Assembly: GCA_965199845.1 (NCBI GenBank) | Contig: CBDATZ010000052.1 | Coordinates: 310,001 to 374,000 of the forward strand | From: Ilyomonas sp965199845 | GTDB taxonomy: Bacteria > Bacteroidota > Bacteroidia > Chitinophagales > Chitinophagaceae | Length of the DNA: 64,000 bases | Direction of reading: 5' to 3' | In this document: in pieces, positions 44,065 to 52,549 of the stretch | How the letters are laid out: every line of letters begins with the position of its first letter | Numbering within the stretch: the first letter of the stretch is position 1 | Notes under the pieces: model-generated | What the model was told of the DNA's origin: nothing | The model's input: only the letters and a program-made list of their open reading frames with translations | Database searches by the model: none | Made by a program: the position numbers and the translations under genes

Positions 44065-45084
44065 ATGTCTTCAAACAAGTTTAAAAATAAAGTTATTGTT
44101 ATTACCGGTGCTACCGGCGGTGTAGGCAGAGCTACTGCGTGGGAGTTTGCAAAGCAAGGAGCAAAGATTGTTCTGTTAGCCCGCGAACATCAACAGTTAG
44201 AAGCTACCAAAAAAGAAGTTGAACAGTATGGCGGCGAAGCACTTTGCATACCAACTGATGTGGCAGATGCTGATGCTGTAGAAAAGGCTGCAGAGCAGGC
44301 AGAGCAAGCGTTTGGACCTATAGATGTTTGGGTAAACAATGCCATGAACAGTGTTTTTGCGCCGGTAAAGGAAGTAACGCCGGAAGAGTTTAAACGCGTT
44401 ACCGAAGTTACTTATTTGGGCCAGGTTTACGGTGCTATGGCCGCTATGAAAAGAATGTTGCCACGAAATAAAGGTTCTATCATTTTTGTGGGTTCTGCTT
44501 TGGCTTATCGCGGCATTCCGTTGCAAAGTGCATATTGCGGTTCGAAGCATGGCATACAAGGTTTTTTCGATTCACTGCGAACAGAACTGATGCATGATAA
44601 GAGCCAGGTAAATATTTGTATGGTGCAATTGCCGGCTATGAACACGACGCAGTTTGGCTGGGTGCTTAGTAAATTGCCTAACAAGCCAAAACCCATGGGT
44701 AAAGTTTATGAACCTGAAGTGGCTGCACGCGGAATTGTATTTGCCGCTGCCGGCAAGCGCCGGGAAGTATGGATTGGACTTCCCACTTATACAGCAATTA
44801 TTGGCAATCGCTTAGGTCCCTGGTTTGCAGATTGGGTATTATCAAAAGGTGGTATTGAAGGTCAGCAAACAGATGAGAAAGCTTCGCCGGACAGAAAAAA
44901 TAATGTATGGCAACCGGTACCGCAAGACCGTGGCGCGCATGGCGATTTTGGAGATGTTTCTGCCAATAAAAGTGTTACACTTTGGGCGGCTGAAAACAGG
45001 AACACATTACGTGCTGTTGCAGGCGCAGCGTTGCTTGCTTTTGGGGCAATATGGCTGTCTGATAATAAGAAGAAATGGTTGTAA
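44065..45084 (+). CDS. SDR family oxidoreductase with C-terminal membrane anchor
   Basis: A 339-residue classical-type short-chain dehydrogenase. The cofactor loop is TGATGGVG (14-21), followed by the NNA motif (91-93). The catalytic residues are S144, Y157 and K161 (SAYCGSK). After the 250-residue catalytic part, a Gly/Asp/Asn-rich linker leads to a hydrophobic segment at about 312-331 that could anchor it to the membrane, an unusual addition for an SDR. Substrate unknown; neighbours suggest stress-associated metabolism. Confidence 0.87.
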   Translation: MSSNKFKNKVIVITGATGGVGRATAWEFAKQGAKIVLLAREHQQLEATKKEVEQYGGEALCIPTDVADADAVEKAAEQAEQAFGPIDVWVNNAMNSVFAPVKEVTPEEFKRVTEVTYLGQVYGAMAAMKRMLPRNKGSIIFVGSALAYRGIPLQSAYCGSKHGIQGFFDSLRTELMHDKSQVNICMVQLPAMNTTQFGWVLSKLPNKPKPMGKVYEPEVAARGIVFAAAGKRREVWIGLPTYTAIIGNRLGPWFADWVLSKGGIEGQQTDEKASPDRKNNVWQPVPQDRGAHGDFGDVSANKSVTLWAAENRNTLRAVAGAALLAFGAIWLSDNKKKWL

Positions 45085-45221
45085 TAAAAGATAGTTCTTG
45101 TTTTTGATGATAAAAAAAATTTACCTGTAAAACAATTTCATTATTCCGGCATTTTAGTTTTGAAGTTAATGTTATGAGGTTTAGATGAAGATGATTTTTA
45201 TTAGCTCAATTATTTACAAAT

Positions 45222-45284
45222 TTTTGATTGCAATGATGCGTAACCAGAGTTGTAAAAGCTCGTAACATAAAAATTCATACAACA
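45222..45284 (+). repeat. CAACCGGAGT...GTAACATAA dispersed repeat, copy R5 (degenerate)
   Basis: It retains GCAATGATGC, AACCAGAGTTGT, AAAGCTCGTAACATAAAA and a T-rich right edge. It is most like R1, which shares AAAAGCTCGTAACATAAA exactly. It lies between the convergent SDR and FAD-oxidoreductase genes. Confidence 0.7.
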
Positions 45285-45329
45285 TCAACGTATGATATAA
45301 AGTGCGCTTGTAATGACAATGAAATTTTA

Positions 45330-46775
45330 TTATTTTATGAAAATACCAAACACATCTTTCAACGCTTTTTTTGCAGCATGATAACCGCTCATACCATGGA
45401 CGCCGCCGCCCGGCGGCGTTGAAGAAGAACAGATATACAAACCTTTAGCTGATGTTTTATAAGGTGATAATCGTAAAGCCGGCCTTGTAAATAATTGTGT
45501 GATGAATTGTGCGCCACCATTAATATCGCCACCAATATAATTAGCATTATAATCGTGTATGTCTTCGCTGTTCATTTCATGCTTTGCGAGAATACAATCT
45601 GTAAAGCCGGACGCAAAGCGTTCAATTTGCTGCTCGATAATGCCTGTCATATTCTTTGTTGAACCATTGGGAACATGACAATATGCCCACGCAGTTTGCT
45701 TGCCTTCCGGCGCTCTTGTGGTATCAAACAAACTTTGTTGCGCAAGCAATACAAATGGCTTTTCAGCATGTTGATTGTGCCATGATTGTCGCTCGCCCAA
45801 AGCAATTTCTTGTATGGTATTTCCTATATGTATGGTGCCAGCTTTTTTACATTCCGTTGCCGTAAAAGGTATCGGTTCCGATAACGCCCAATCCACTTTA
45901 TAAACACCCATTCCATACTTAAACTTTTGCAATTGCCATTTGTATAGAGATGAAAATTTATGACCCGCAATCTGCAATAATTGCTTTGGCGTTACATCAA
46001 ATAAAACAGCATGAGAAGAAGGCAGTTGTTGTAAAGAAGTAACATTCACATTCGTTTCTATCGTTCCGCCTAAAGATGTGAAAAGAACACCCAACGCATC
46101 TGCAATTTTTTGCGATCCACCTTTAGGAATCGGCCAGTTTTTATTGTGCGCTGCCAGCATCAAAACCAATGCTATGGCTGATGTAGCTATGCTGTTAAGC
46201 GGCAACATAGAATGTGCTGCCATGCCTGCCAGTAATCCTTTTGCTTTTTTATTTTGAAACAGGTTTCTGGCTAATACTGTTGCGGGTTGCAAAGCACGGT
46301 AACCAAAATTTGCCATTATAAAAGGATGTTTTGGAAAACGCAACGGACCCAAAATAAACGGAAATATTTTATTGCGGTTGTTATACAAAGGCGTCATTAA
46401 TTTTTGATACGCTTTTGCATCTGCGCCTAAACTTTGTGCCGTTTGTTCAATAGAACTATGAAGAATGGCAGCCGTTCCATCATCAAAAGGATGTGCGGCT
46501 GCATAAGTTGGATTGATGAATTCCAAACCAAATTTATCTAACGGTAATTCATTAAAGAAAGGCGAGCTGACAGCCATCGGGTGAATGGCAGAACAGATGT
46601 CGTGTAAATAACCGGGCAACGTTAGTTCTGCCGATCGCATACCTCCGCCAATAGTTGCTTTGGCTTCCAACAAAAGAACGGAAAGACCTTGCCGTTGTAA
46701 GGTGATAGCAGCCGCTAACCCGTTCGGACCAGAACCAACAACAACAGCATCATAATCTCTTTTTGCTAACTGCAT
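45330..46775 (-). CDS. FAD-dependent oxidoreductase, phytoene-desaturase/CrtI-like
   Basis: A 481-residue flavoprotein of the NAD(P)/FAD-dependent amine-oxidase/CrtI superfamily. The N-terminal loop is VGSGPNGLAAA (13-23), followed by LLEAKATIGGGMRS (34-47). The C-terminal FAD region ends ...SSTPPGGGVHGMSGYHAAK. Carotenoid synthesis genes are absent nearby, so a retinol-saturase-like or other lipid or quinone redox role is possible. It is divergent from the epoxide hydrolase gene. Confidence 0.85.
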   Translation of the reverse strand: MQLAKRDYDAVVVGSGPNGLAAAITLQRQGLSVLLLEAKATIGGGMRSAELTLPGYLHDICSAIHPMAVSSPFFNELPLDKFGLEFINPTYAAAHPFDDGTAAILHSSIEQTAQSLGADAKAYQKLMTPLYNNRNKIFPFILGPLRFPKHPFIMANFGYRALQPATVLARNLFQNKKAKGLLAGMAAHSMLPLNSIATSAIALVLMLAAHNKNWPIPKGGSQKIADALGVLFTSLGGTIETNVNVTSLQQLPSSHAVLFDVTPKQLLQIAGHKFSSLYKWQLQKFKYGMGVYKVDWALSEPIPFTATECKKAGTIHIGNTIQEIALGERQSWHNQHAEKPFVLLAQQSLFDTTRAPEGKQTAWAYCHVPNGSTKNMTGIIEQQIERFASGFTDCILAKHEMNSEDIHDYNANYIGGDINGGAQFITQLFTRPALRLSPYKTSAKGLYICSSSTPPGGGVHGMSGYHAAKKALKDVFGIFIK

Positions 46776-46984
46776 AACAATATATATAACACAATTTTTT
46801 CTCTTGCAAAGTTGAACTGTTTATACAATAATATATGATTTGATTTTATAAGATAATGGATGTTGTTGCAACCGATGTTTAGTTTATAAACAAATTTTCT
46901 GATTGGCTGCCACTTCTCACAATTTGATAACAAAGAAGACTTTGGCACTATTTTGCCGCATTTTTTTCCGCAAACGATGAACCT

Positions 46985-48172
46985 ATGAAACAACCTTTCC
47001 GAATTGATATTCCTCAATCTACACTCGACGATTTACAAAACAGATTATCTCAAACCCGCTGGACTGACGAAATTGAAGATTCCAAGTGGGATTATGGCAC
47101 CAATCTCTCTTATTTAAAAGAATTATGTGCTTACTGGCAAAACAATTTTGACTGGAGAAAGCAGGAACGTTATTTAAATTTTCCGGCGCATTTCACTACA
47201 ACAATCAATGATACAAAAATCCATTTTATTTATGAAAAAGGTAAGGGCAAACAATCCATTCCTTTATTGCTTACACACGGTTTTCCGGATTCGTTTATGC
47301 GTTTTATAAAACTTATTCCTTTATTAATTCAGGCTGATGAAAATGATATGTCGTTCGATGTAATTGTGCCTTCTATTCCAGGTTACGGCTTTTCAGAAAT
47401 TCCGTTAAAACCCGGCATGAACCCCAAAGCTATAGCCAATATATTTGTGAAGTTGATGACAGAAGAATTAGGCTATCAAACGTTCTTTGCCCACGGCGGC
47501 GATTGGGGCAGCAGCATTACCGAACAGTTGGCTTTGTATCATCATAAATTATTGCTTGGTATTCATCTTATCGATGTGCCATTTGCACATGGTATGATGC
47601 CGCTCGAAAATCCAAGTGCGGCGGAAGAAAAGTTTAAAAAGAAAACAGAACGTTGGGTGCAAACAGAAGGCGCCTACGCTTCTATACAAAGCACCAAGCC
47701 GCAATCGTTAGCATACGGTATGAATGATTCTCCGGCTGGTTTAGCAGCGTGGATTATCGAAAAATTTTATGCCTGGAGTGATAACGACGGCAACATTGAA
47801 ACTGCATTTACCAAAGACGAATTGCTCACCAACCTCACCATTTATTGGGCTACACAAACTATTAATTCTTCGATGCGCATTTATTATGAAGCGATACAGA
47901 TGATCATGCAGGAAATGTACAATCCGCTGGTTAAACTCAATCCATTTGATAAGACAGGCAAGAAGTCCGAACCACCTGCCGCTTTTGCCATTTTTCCAAA
48001 AGATATTTCGCAGCCGCCCAAAGAATATGCAGAACGTTTTTTTAATGTACAACAATGGACAGAGATGAAGGCCGGCGGGCATTTTGCAGCGTTGGAACAA
48101 CCGCAATTATTGGCAGACGATATCAGGAAGTTTATAAAGGCGCAAAGTAATTTACTTGTAAATAAAAAGTAA
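46985..48172 (+). CDS. Epoxide hydrolase, alpha/beta-hydrolase fold
   Basis: A 395-residue enzyme of the microsomal-type epoxide hydrolase group, with the N-terminal EHN domain (about 1-85). The oxyanion motif is HGFP (98-101), the nucleophile D173 lies in GGDWGSS, and the general-base His is in GGHFAALEQP (about 362). The substrate is an aromatic or lipid epoxide (inferred). It lies upstream of a Crp/Fnr regulator gene, then the mhqO-mhqD-pirin genes, all on the plus strand. Confidence 0.9.
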   Translation: MKQPFRIDIPQSTLDDLQNRLSQTRWTDEIEDSKWDYGTNLSYLKELCAYWQNNFDWRKQERYLNFPAHFTTTINDTKIHFIYEKGKGKQSIPLLLTHGFPDSFMRFIKLIPLLIQADENDMSFDVIVPSIPGYGFSEIPLKPGMNPKAIANIFVKLMTEELGYQTFFAHGGDWGSSITEQLALYHHKLLLGIHLIDVPFAHGMMPLENPSAAEEKFKKKTERWVQTEGAYASIQSTKPQSLAYGMNDSPAGLAAWIIEKFYAWSDNDGNIETAFTKDELLTNLTIYWATQTINSSMRIYYEAIQMIMQEMYNPLVKLNPFDKTGKKSEPPAAFAIFPKDISQPPKEYAERFFNVQQWTEMKAGGHFAALEQPQLLADDIRKFIKAQSNLLVNKK

Positions 48173-48266
48173 CGTTTCATTGCTATCTTACAATTCATGT
48201 TCTACATTTCTGCTTTTTATTTTACTTCTTTCTCCTGTAGTTTTACTGATGTAATTAATATCGTTT

Positions 48267-48848
48267 ATGTTTGAGCAACTGTTCGCTAACATCAGTAAAA
48301 AAGTGTCTTTAACTGAAGAAGAAAAAGAACTGTGTCAAACATTTTTTACACATAAAAAACTTCGTAAAAAACAATATTTATTACAGGAAGGCGATGCCTG
48401 CAAATACACGGCGTTTATAAATAAAGGACTTCTTCGTTCTTATCATGTTGATGATAATGGTAACGAACATATTGTACAGTTTGCGCCGGAAGACTGGTGG
48501 ATGGCAGACATCTACAGCTTTCTTACCGGCGAGCCTTCGACCTGTAATATTGATGCTTTGGAAGATAGCGAAATGCTTCTTATTACAAAGCTTGCGCAAG
48601 ATGAAATGGTGATACAAATTCCGAAGATGGAGCGTTATTTACGACTGCTTATGCAAAGCCATTTAATTGCTTTACAAAGAAGAATCATCAGCTCGCTTAA
48701 TTTTACGGCAGAAGATAAATATCTGCAACTCATTGCTGTTTCGCCAACTCTTGTACAGCGCGTACCGCAACATTATATTGCTTCTTACTTAGGTATTACT
48801 CCTGAAACGTTAAGCCGCATCCGCAGGCAGATTGCTTCGCGATTATAA
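48267..48848 (+). CDS. Crp/Fnr family transcriptional regulator (second copy)
   Basis: A 193-residue regulator paralogous to that at 35643; the HTH reads VPQHYIASYLGITPETLSRIRRQ. The N-terminal cNMP-binding fold spans about 20-125 and has no Fe-S cysteine set. A perfect TTGAT-N4-ATCAA palindrome lies 138 bp downstream of its stop, before mhqO. If this protein keeps FNR/CRP half-site preference it could bind there (inference). Confidence 0.88.
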   Translation: MFEQLFANISKKVSLTEEEKELCQTFFTHKKLRKKQYLLQEGDACKYTAFINKGLLRSYHVDDNGNEHIVQFAPEDWWMADIYSFLTGEPSTCNIDALEDSEMLLITKLAQDEMVIQIPKMERYLRLLMQSHLIALQRRIISSLNFTAEDKYLQLIAVSPTLVQRVPQHYIASYLGITPETLSRIRRQIASRL

Positions 48849-48854
48849 CCCTTT

Positions 48855-48893
48855 GTAACCACAGAGACACAGAGAACACGGAGTATCACGAAG
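48855..48893. repeat. CACAGAG/CACGGAG-type dispersed repeat, copy 2
   Basis: It contains ACCACAGAGACACAGAGAAC followed by ACGGAGTATCACGAAG. It shares the 18-nt word CACAGAGAACACGGAGTA with the reverse complement of the copy at 6453. It begins 7 bp after the Crp/Fnr stop. Confidence 0.7.
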
Positions 48894-48985
48894 AAAGCAA
48901 ATAATACTTTTCACAACTCATCTCTCACTTCTTCTCTTTCGCCTCTAACAAATCATCATTCATAACTCATAATTCATCACTCTTC

Positions 48986-48999
48986 TTGATCTACATCAA
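48986..48999. promoter_or_regulatory. FNR/CRP-type palindromic site TTGATCTACATCAA
   Basis: A perfect match to the FNR box TTGAT-N4-ATCAA. It is centred about 67 bp upstream of the start site predicted from the -7 element at 49046, a usual activator position. The rest of the 332-bp gap holds the copy-2 repeat and low-complexity TCATAACTCATAATTCAT-type sequence. Confidence 0.5.
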
Positions 49000-49045
49000 T
49001 ACTATTTCTTATCACACCGCAATGGATAAGGCTGTTGTGCAATAG

Positions 49046-49053
49046 TAAATTTG
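49046..49053 (+). promoter_or_regulatory. Candidate -7 element (TAAATTTG) for mhqO
   Basis: An exact TAnnTTTG match, 128-135 bp before the mhqO ATG. No clear TTG at -33, consistent with a promoter that needs an activator. Confidence 0.35.
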
Positions 49054-49180
49054 TGTTATGAAACAATCAATCATTCACTGTACAACAATACAAATAGCAA
49101 AACTTTACGACGTATTACATACTATAGGTTTGTTATAAACTTCATCATATACTTACTACATAATACTTAATACAAACTTT

Positions 49181-50134
49181 ATGTCACAATTAATAACAGG
49201 TATTCATCACATTACAGCGATAGCTGGTAATGCACAAAAAAATATAAATTTTTATGCAGGCATTTTGGGTTTGCGCCTCGTAAAAAAGACCGTCAATTTT
49301 GATGCGCCCGAAGTATATCATTTTTATTATGGAGATGAGCAAGGCTTGCCCAGCAGCATTCTTACTTTTTTTCCGTATGGCCAGGTGCAGAGCGGTCGTC
49401 ATGGCAAAGGCATGTTGAACACAACAACCTTTTCTGTTCCTACAGAAAGTCTGGCTTACTGGCAGCAACGTTTAAAACAGTTTGCTATCAATTATAAACC
49501 GGCACAGGAACGCTTCGGAAATGAAGTGGTAATTTACTTTGAAGACGGCGATGGCTTGGGTTTAGAATTGGTGTTTAATGATACTGATAAACGTCCCGGT
49601 TTTACATACGGACACATTCCGCAGGAGTATGCCATCAAAGGATTTTACAGCGCCGAAATATGGGCGGAAGGTTATGAACGCACGGCTGGTTTATTAACTG
49701 AACAAATGGATCACAAACTGATTGCAGAGCGGGGAAATCGCTTTCGTTTTGCTGCAACAGATACACCCGGAAATTATATTGATATTCTTTGCACACCCGA
49801 TAGTATGCGTGGCTTAGGTGGTAACGGAACTGTGCATCATATTGCATTTGCTACAGCCAATGCACAAACGCAGGAAGAAGCCAGGATTAAAATTGCACAA
49901 CGTATGCTAAACCCAACACCCGTGCTGGACAGGCAATATTTTACTTCTATTTATTTTAGAGAACCGGGTGGTGTTTTGTTCGAAATTGCTACCGAAGGTC
50001 CTGGCTTTGCAGTAGATGAAGAACCGCAACATTTAGGTGAAGCTTTAAAGCTGCCAAATCAATATGAACCATTCCGTACAGAGATAGAAAAAGCAATAGA
50101 ACCCGTTGTTTTTGATATAGAAAAATACAGGTAA
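49181..50134 (+). CDS. mhqO: Ring-cleaving dioxygenase, MhqO-like (tandem VOC)
   Basis: A 317-residue protein of two vicinal-oxygen-chelate modules (about 5-140 and 152-295), the architecture of MhqO and MhqA hydroquinone/catechol dioxygenases. Likely metal ligands are in GIHHITAI (module 1), GTVHHIAFA (module 2) and the late FEIATEGPGF Glu. In Bacillus subtilis, mhqO with mhqD degrades quinones under the MhqR regulon. Here it leads mhqO-mhqD-pirin, with only a short repeat between the first two genes. Confidence 0.88.
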   Translation: MSQLITGIHHITAIAGNAQKNINFYAGILGLRLVKKTVNFDAPEVYHFYYGDEQGLPSSILTFFPYGQVQSGRHGKGMLNTTTFSVPTESLAYWQQRLKQFAINYKPAQERFGNEVVIYFEDGDGLGLELVFNDTDKRPGFTYGHIPQEYAIKGFYSAEIWAEGYERTAGLLTEQMDHKLIAERGNRFRFAATDTPGNYIDILCTPDSMRGLGGNGTVHHIAFATANAQTQEEARIKIAQRMLNPTPVLDRQYFTSIYFREPGGVLFEIATEGPGFAVDEEPQHLGEALKLPNQYEPFRTEIEKAIEPVVFDIEKYR

Positions 50135-50139
50135 TTTTT

Positions 50140-50236
50140 GAACACGGATCACACGGCTACAGCACAGATTTACACAGATAAATTAGCAAAAAATCTTTCT
50201 TATCCGTGCATGAAATCTGTGTCATCTGTGTTCTAT
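50140..50236. repeat. CACGGAT/CACAGAT-type dispersed inverted repeat, copy 3
   Basis: The left arm (GAACACGGATCACAC...CACAGATTTACACAGATA) and right arm (TATCCGTGCATGAAATCTGTG...ATCTGTGTTC) are imperfect inverted copies around an AAAAAATC loop. It fills almost the entire mhqO-mhqD gap and creates a false N-terminal extension of the mhqD reading frame. Confidence 0.75.
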
Positions 50237-50248
50237 AAAATCATCATC

Positions 50249-50866
50249 ATGCACACTAAAAATATAATCACAGCGGGTATTTCGATAGAGAAAGCAACCA
50301 AAGCATTAATCATGATTCATGGTCGCGGTGCGAATGCTGAAGATATACTTTCATTAACCAATTATCTTACTGTAAAAGACTTTGTATTGATTGCGCCGCA
50401 GGCAACAAATAATAGTTGGTATCCGTATTCTTTTATAGCACCGGTTGCACAAAACGAACCTTGGTTATCTTCTGCTTTAGATGTATTAAAAGAGATTGTA
50501 ACCGACCTGAATCAGCAAGGCTTTTCCAATGAAAATATTTACTTTTTTGGTTTCTCGCAAGGCGCTTGTTTATCCTTAGAATTTACGGCAAGAAATGCTG
50601 CAAAGTATGGTGGCATCATCGCCTTTAGCGGCGGTTTGATTGGTGATAAAATTCATCCCGAAAACTACAAAGGAAACTTTACCGGAACGCCTGTTTTTAT
50701 CGGCAGCAGCAATCCTGATTTTCATATTCCGGTAGAACGCGTGTATGCTTCAGCAAACATTATGAAAGATAGGGGCGCTGATGTAACAGAGAAACTTTAC
50801 AACAATATGGGACATACGATTAATGAAGAAGAACTTCATTATGCAAATACAATTTTAAACAGATAA
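50249..50866 (+). CDS. mhqD: Alpha/beta hydrolase, MhqD / phospholipase-carboxylesterase type
   Basis: A 205-residue hydrolase from the ATG at 50249. The catalytic triad is S103 in GFSQGA, D157 (SNPDFHIP) and H189 (MGHTI). HGRGANAEDIL (24-34) forms the oxyanion loop. The frame is open from 50138, but that stretch is the copy-3 repeat, so I exclude it. MhqD-type enzymes are induced by catechols and quinones together with MhqO. It lies 19 bp before the pirin gene. Confidence 0.88.
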   Translation: MHTKNIITAGISIEKATKALIMIHGRGANAEDILSLTNYLTVKDFVLIAPQATNNSWYPYSFIAPVAQNEPWLSSALDVLKEIVTDLNQQGFSNENIYFFGFSQGACLSLEFTARNAAKYGGIIAFSGGLIGDKIHPENYKGNFTGTPVFIGSSNPDFHIPVERVYASANIMKDRGADVTEKLYNNMGHTINEEELHYANTILNR

Positions 50867-50885
50867 CAGGTAAAACAAACTCAAT

Positions 50886-51599
50886 ATGCAAACACAATTT
50901 TTTTCTGCATCCGAACGCGGCATGAAAGACCAGGGCTGGCTTAAAAGTAACTTCCATTTTAGCTTTAGTGATTATTCAAATCCTGCCAAAAGTGCCTTTG
51001 GAACTTTAGTTACTTTTAATGATGATTATCTGCAAACGGGCAAAGGTTTCGGCATTCATCCGCATGTGAATATGGAAATTATTTCTGTATTGCTAAAAGG
51101 TAAAATGAACCATAAAGATACGCTTGGTTATAGCACAATTATAGAAGAAGGCGGCGTGCAAATTATGAGTGCCGGCAGCGGTTTGCGTCATGAAGAATAT
51201 AATGTTGGTGAAGAGGAAGTAAACTTTTTGCAAATCTGGATTCAGCCAAAGCAACAAAACATTTCGCCACGTTACCAGTTGCGGCATTTTCCATTAGAAA
51301 AAAGACAGAACCAACTTACAACCATCGTATCAGGTGAAGAAGGATTAGCTCATTGCTGGATCAATCAAAATGCAAAACTTTCGTTAGCTCATTTTGATAA
51401 AGAGATACAAACCAAATATACTTTTAATTCCACGAATAAGTGTTTGTTTATACATGCCATTGAAGGCAGTATTTCGATTGATGGAACGGTTCTTCATAAA
51501 GGAGATGCGTTGGGTATTTGGAATACAGAAGAAGTTTCTATTCATTGTATGGAAGAAGCGCAATATCTGATTATCGAAACGGTTATTAACCAGAAATAA
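50886..51599 (+). CDS. Pirin family protein
   Basis: A 237-residue bicupin. The N-terminal cupin keeps the pirin metal ligands H58 and H60 (GIHPHVNME), H102 and E104 (LRHEEYN). Pirins of this group can act as quercetin 2,3-dioxygenases; others are redox sensors. Its position after mhqO and mhqD supports a role in aromatic or quinone detoxification. Confidence 0.92.
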   Translation: MQTQFFSASERGMKDQGWLKSNFHFSFSDYSNPAKSAFGTLVTFNDDYLQTGKGFGIHPHVNMEIISVLLKGKMNHKDTLGYSTIIEEGGVQIMSAGSGLRHEEYNVGEEEVNFLQIWIQPKQQNISPRYQLRHFPLEKRQNQLTTIVSGEEGLAHCWINQNAKLSLAHFDKEIQTKYTFNSTNKCLFIHAIEGSISIDGTVLHKGDALGIWNTEEVSIHCMEEAQYLIIETVINQK

Positions 51600-51936
51600 T
51601 CATAACAATTAAATACGAGTTGATAAGAAATTCGTTGCAGGAATTAGTTAGTCGCAAATCAAAAAATTGAGTTTGTTATGTATGAAGAATCGAGATAAAT
51701 CATAACAAAATTGTACGTGCTTTTGATTCAGTATTTCTTATTCATTACTCTTATTTTTTTGAATTGATTTGTTTAACGCTGATTTGTTATGTCGGCAAAA
51801 CATCAATATAAATAGATGATGTATAAGCGAAAAATTTGTCAAAGCCGGAAGTTCTTTTTGCAGTTGCAAAACATCATTTCCTGTGAGTGAGATTTTGGGT
51901 AAAGATTTGCTTGTGTTTACATAAACACATTTACCT
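51600..51936. other. Intergenic region, 337 bp
   Basis: AT-rich, without a convincing ORF. The frame on the minus strand (51738-52004) overlaps the lipoprotein gene and looks like chance. The only notable element is an 18-bp palindrome immediately before the lipoprotein gene. Confidence 0.4.
51912..51929 (+). promoter_or_regulatory. 18-bp palindrome TGTGTTTA-CA-TAAACACA
   Basis: A perfect inverted repeat ending 7 nt before the lipoprotein ATG. It could be an operator or a leader hairpin that covers the ribosome site. Confidence 0.45.
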
Positions 51937-52155
51937 ATGAAGAAAATTACTTTCGCTTTTGCCGTTATTTTGTTTACAGCTTGCGGCTCGGGAGATAACA
52001 GCACAAACTATTCAGATTCATCTTCGCCTGCACCGAAAGATACAACAAGCGCTACCAACCCCCGGATTCCGGATACAGCAACTTTACATAACGATACCAG
52101 CCACGTGATGGGAGATACAACCAATATGCAGAAAGATACGCCAATGTCGAGATAG
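51937..52155 (+). CDS. Small Ser/Thr/Asp-rich lipoprotein
   Basis: A 72-residue protein with a lipoprotein signal (MKKITFAFAVILFTAC, lipobox Cys at 16). The mature part is low complexity and repeats DTT/DTS words. Probably disordered and anchored to a membrane. No domain recognised. Confidence 0.65.
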   Translation: MKKITFAFAVILFTACGSGDNSTNYSDSSSPAPKDTTSATNPRIPDTATLHNDTSHVMGDTTNMQKDTPMSR

Positions 52156-52549
52156 CATTTTGTTTATTCGTAACTCTTTTTGTTTTGAAGTAACAGGAAG
52201 ACGATATAATTTTTTACAAGCAAGTTGTTTTAATTTGCTATCATTGAAAGTAAGATTTTGATATATTGTAACCTTGATGAGTAAGGTTTGGATTATTTGA
52301 AATAAATGAATCATCACTTCATAAGAGGCATCATTCAAACCAGGTATAATGTTCTTTTTATAAAGCCTGTTTTATTATCTTTTCAAATGTTATATAACAA
52401 TTGTTGTCAGCAATTTTTTTAATTCATATTGATTCATTAACCGGAAAAAACTTCTTTTTTACCTTAACAAAACATACGCTCTTTCTTTTTAAACGAAACA
52501 TTTCAGGCTGCATCTGTAGTTTCATCCGTTTATTTTAAAAACAAAGAAA
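52156..52549. other. Intergenic region, 394 bp
   Basis: AT-rich space between two small exported-protein genes. The minus-strand frame in it (to 52338) has no protein-like character. AAACGAAAC and GTTTCATCCGTTT shortly before 52550 form a loose inverted repeat; nothing else seen. Confidence 0.4.

Noticed and set aside
50138..50248. N-terminal extension of the MhqD frame
   Set aside because: It is the translated CACGGAT repeat; the family start is at 50249.
51738..52004. Minus-strand ORF of 88 residues
   Set aside because: It overlaps the start of a well-supported lipoprotein gene, includes its palindrome, and has no protein-like domain.
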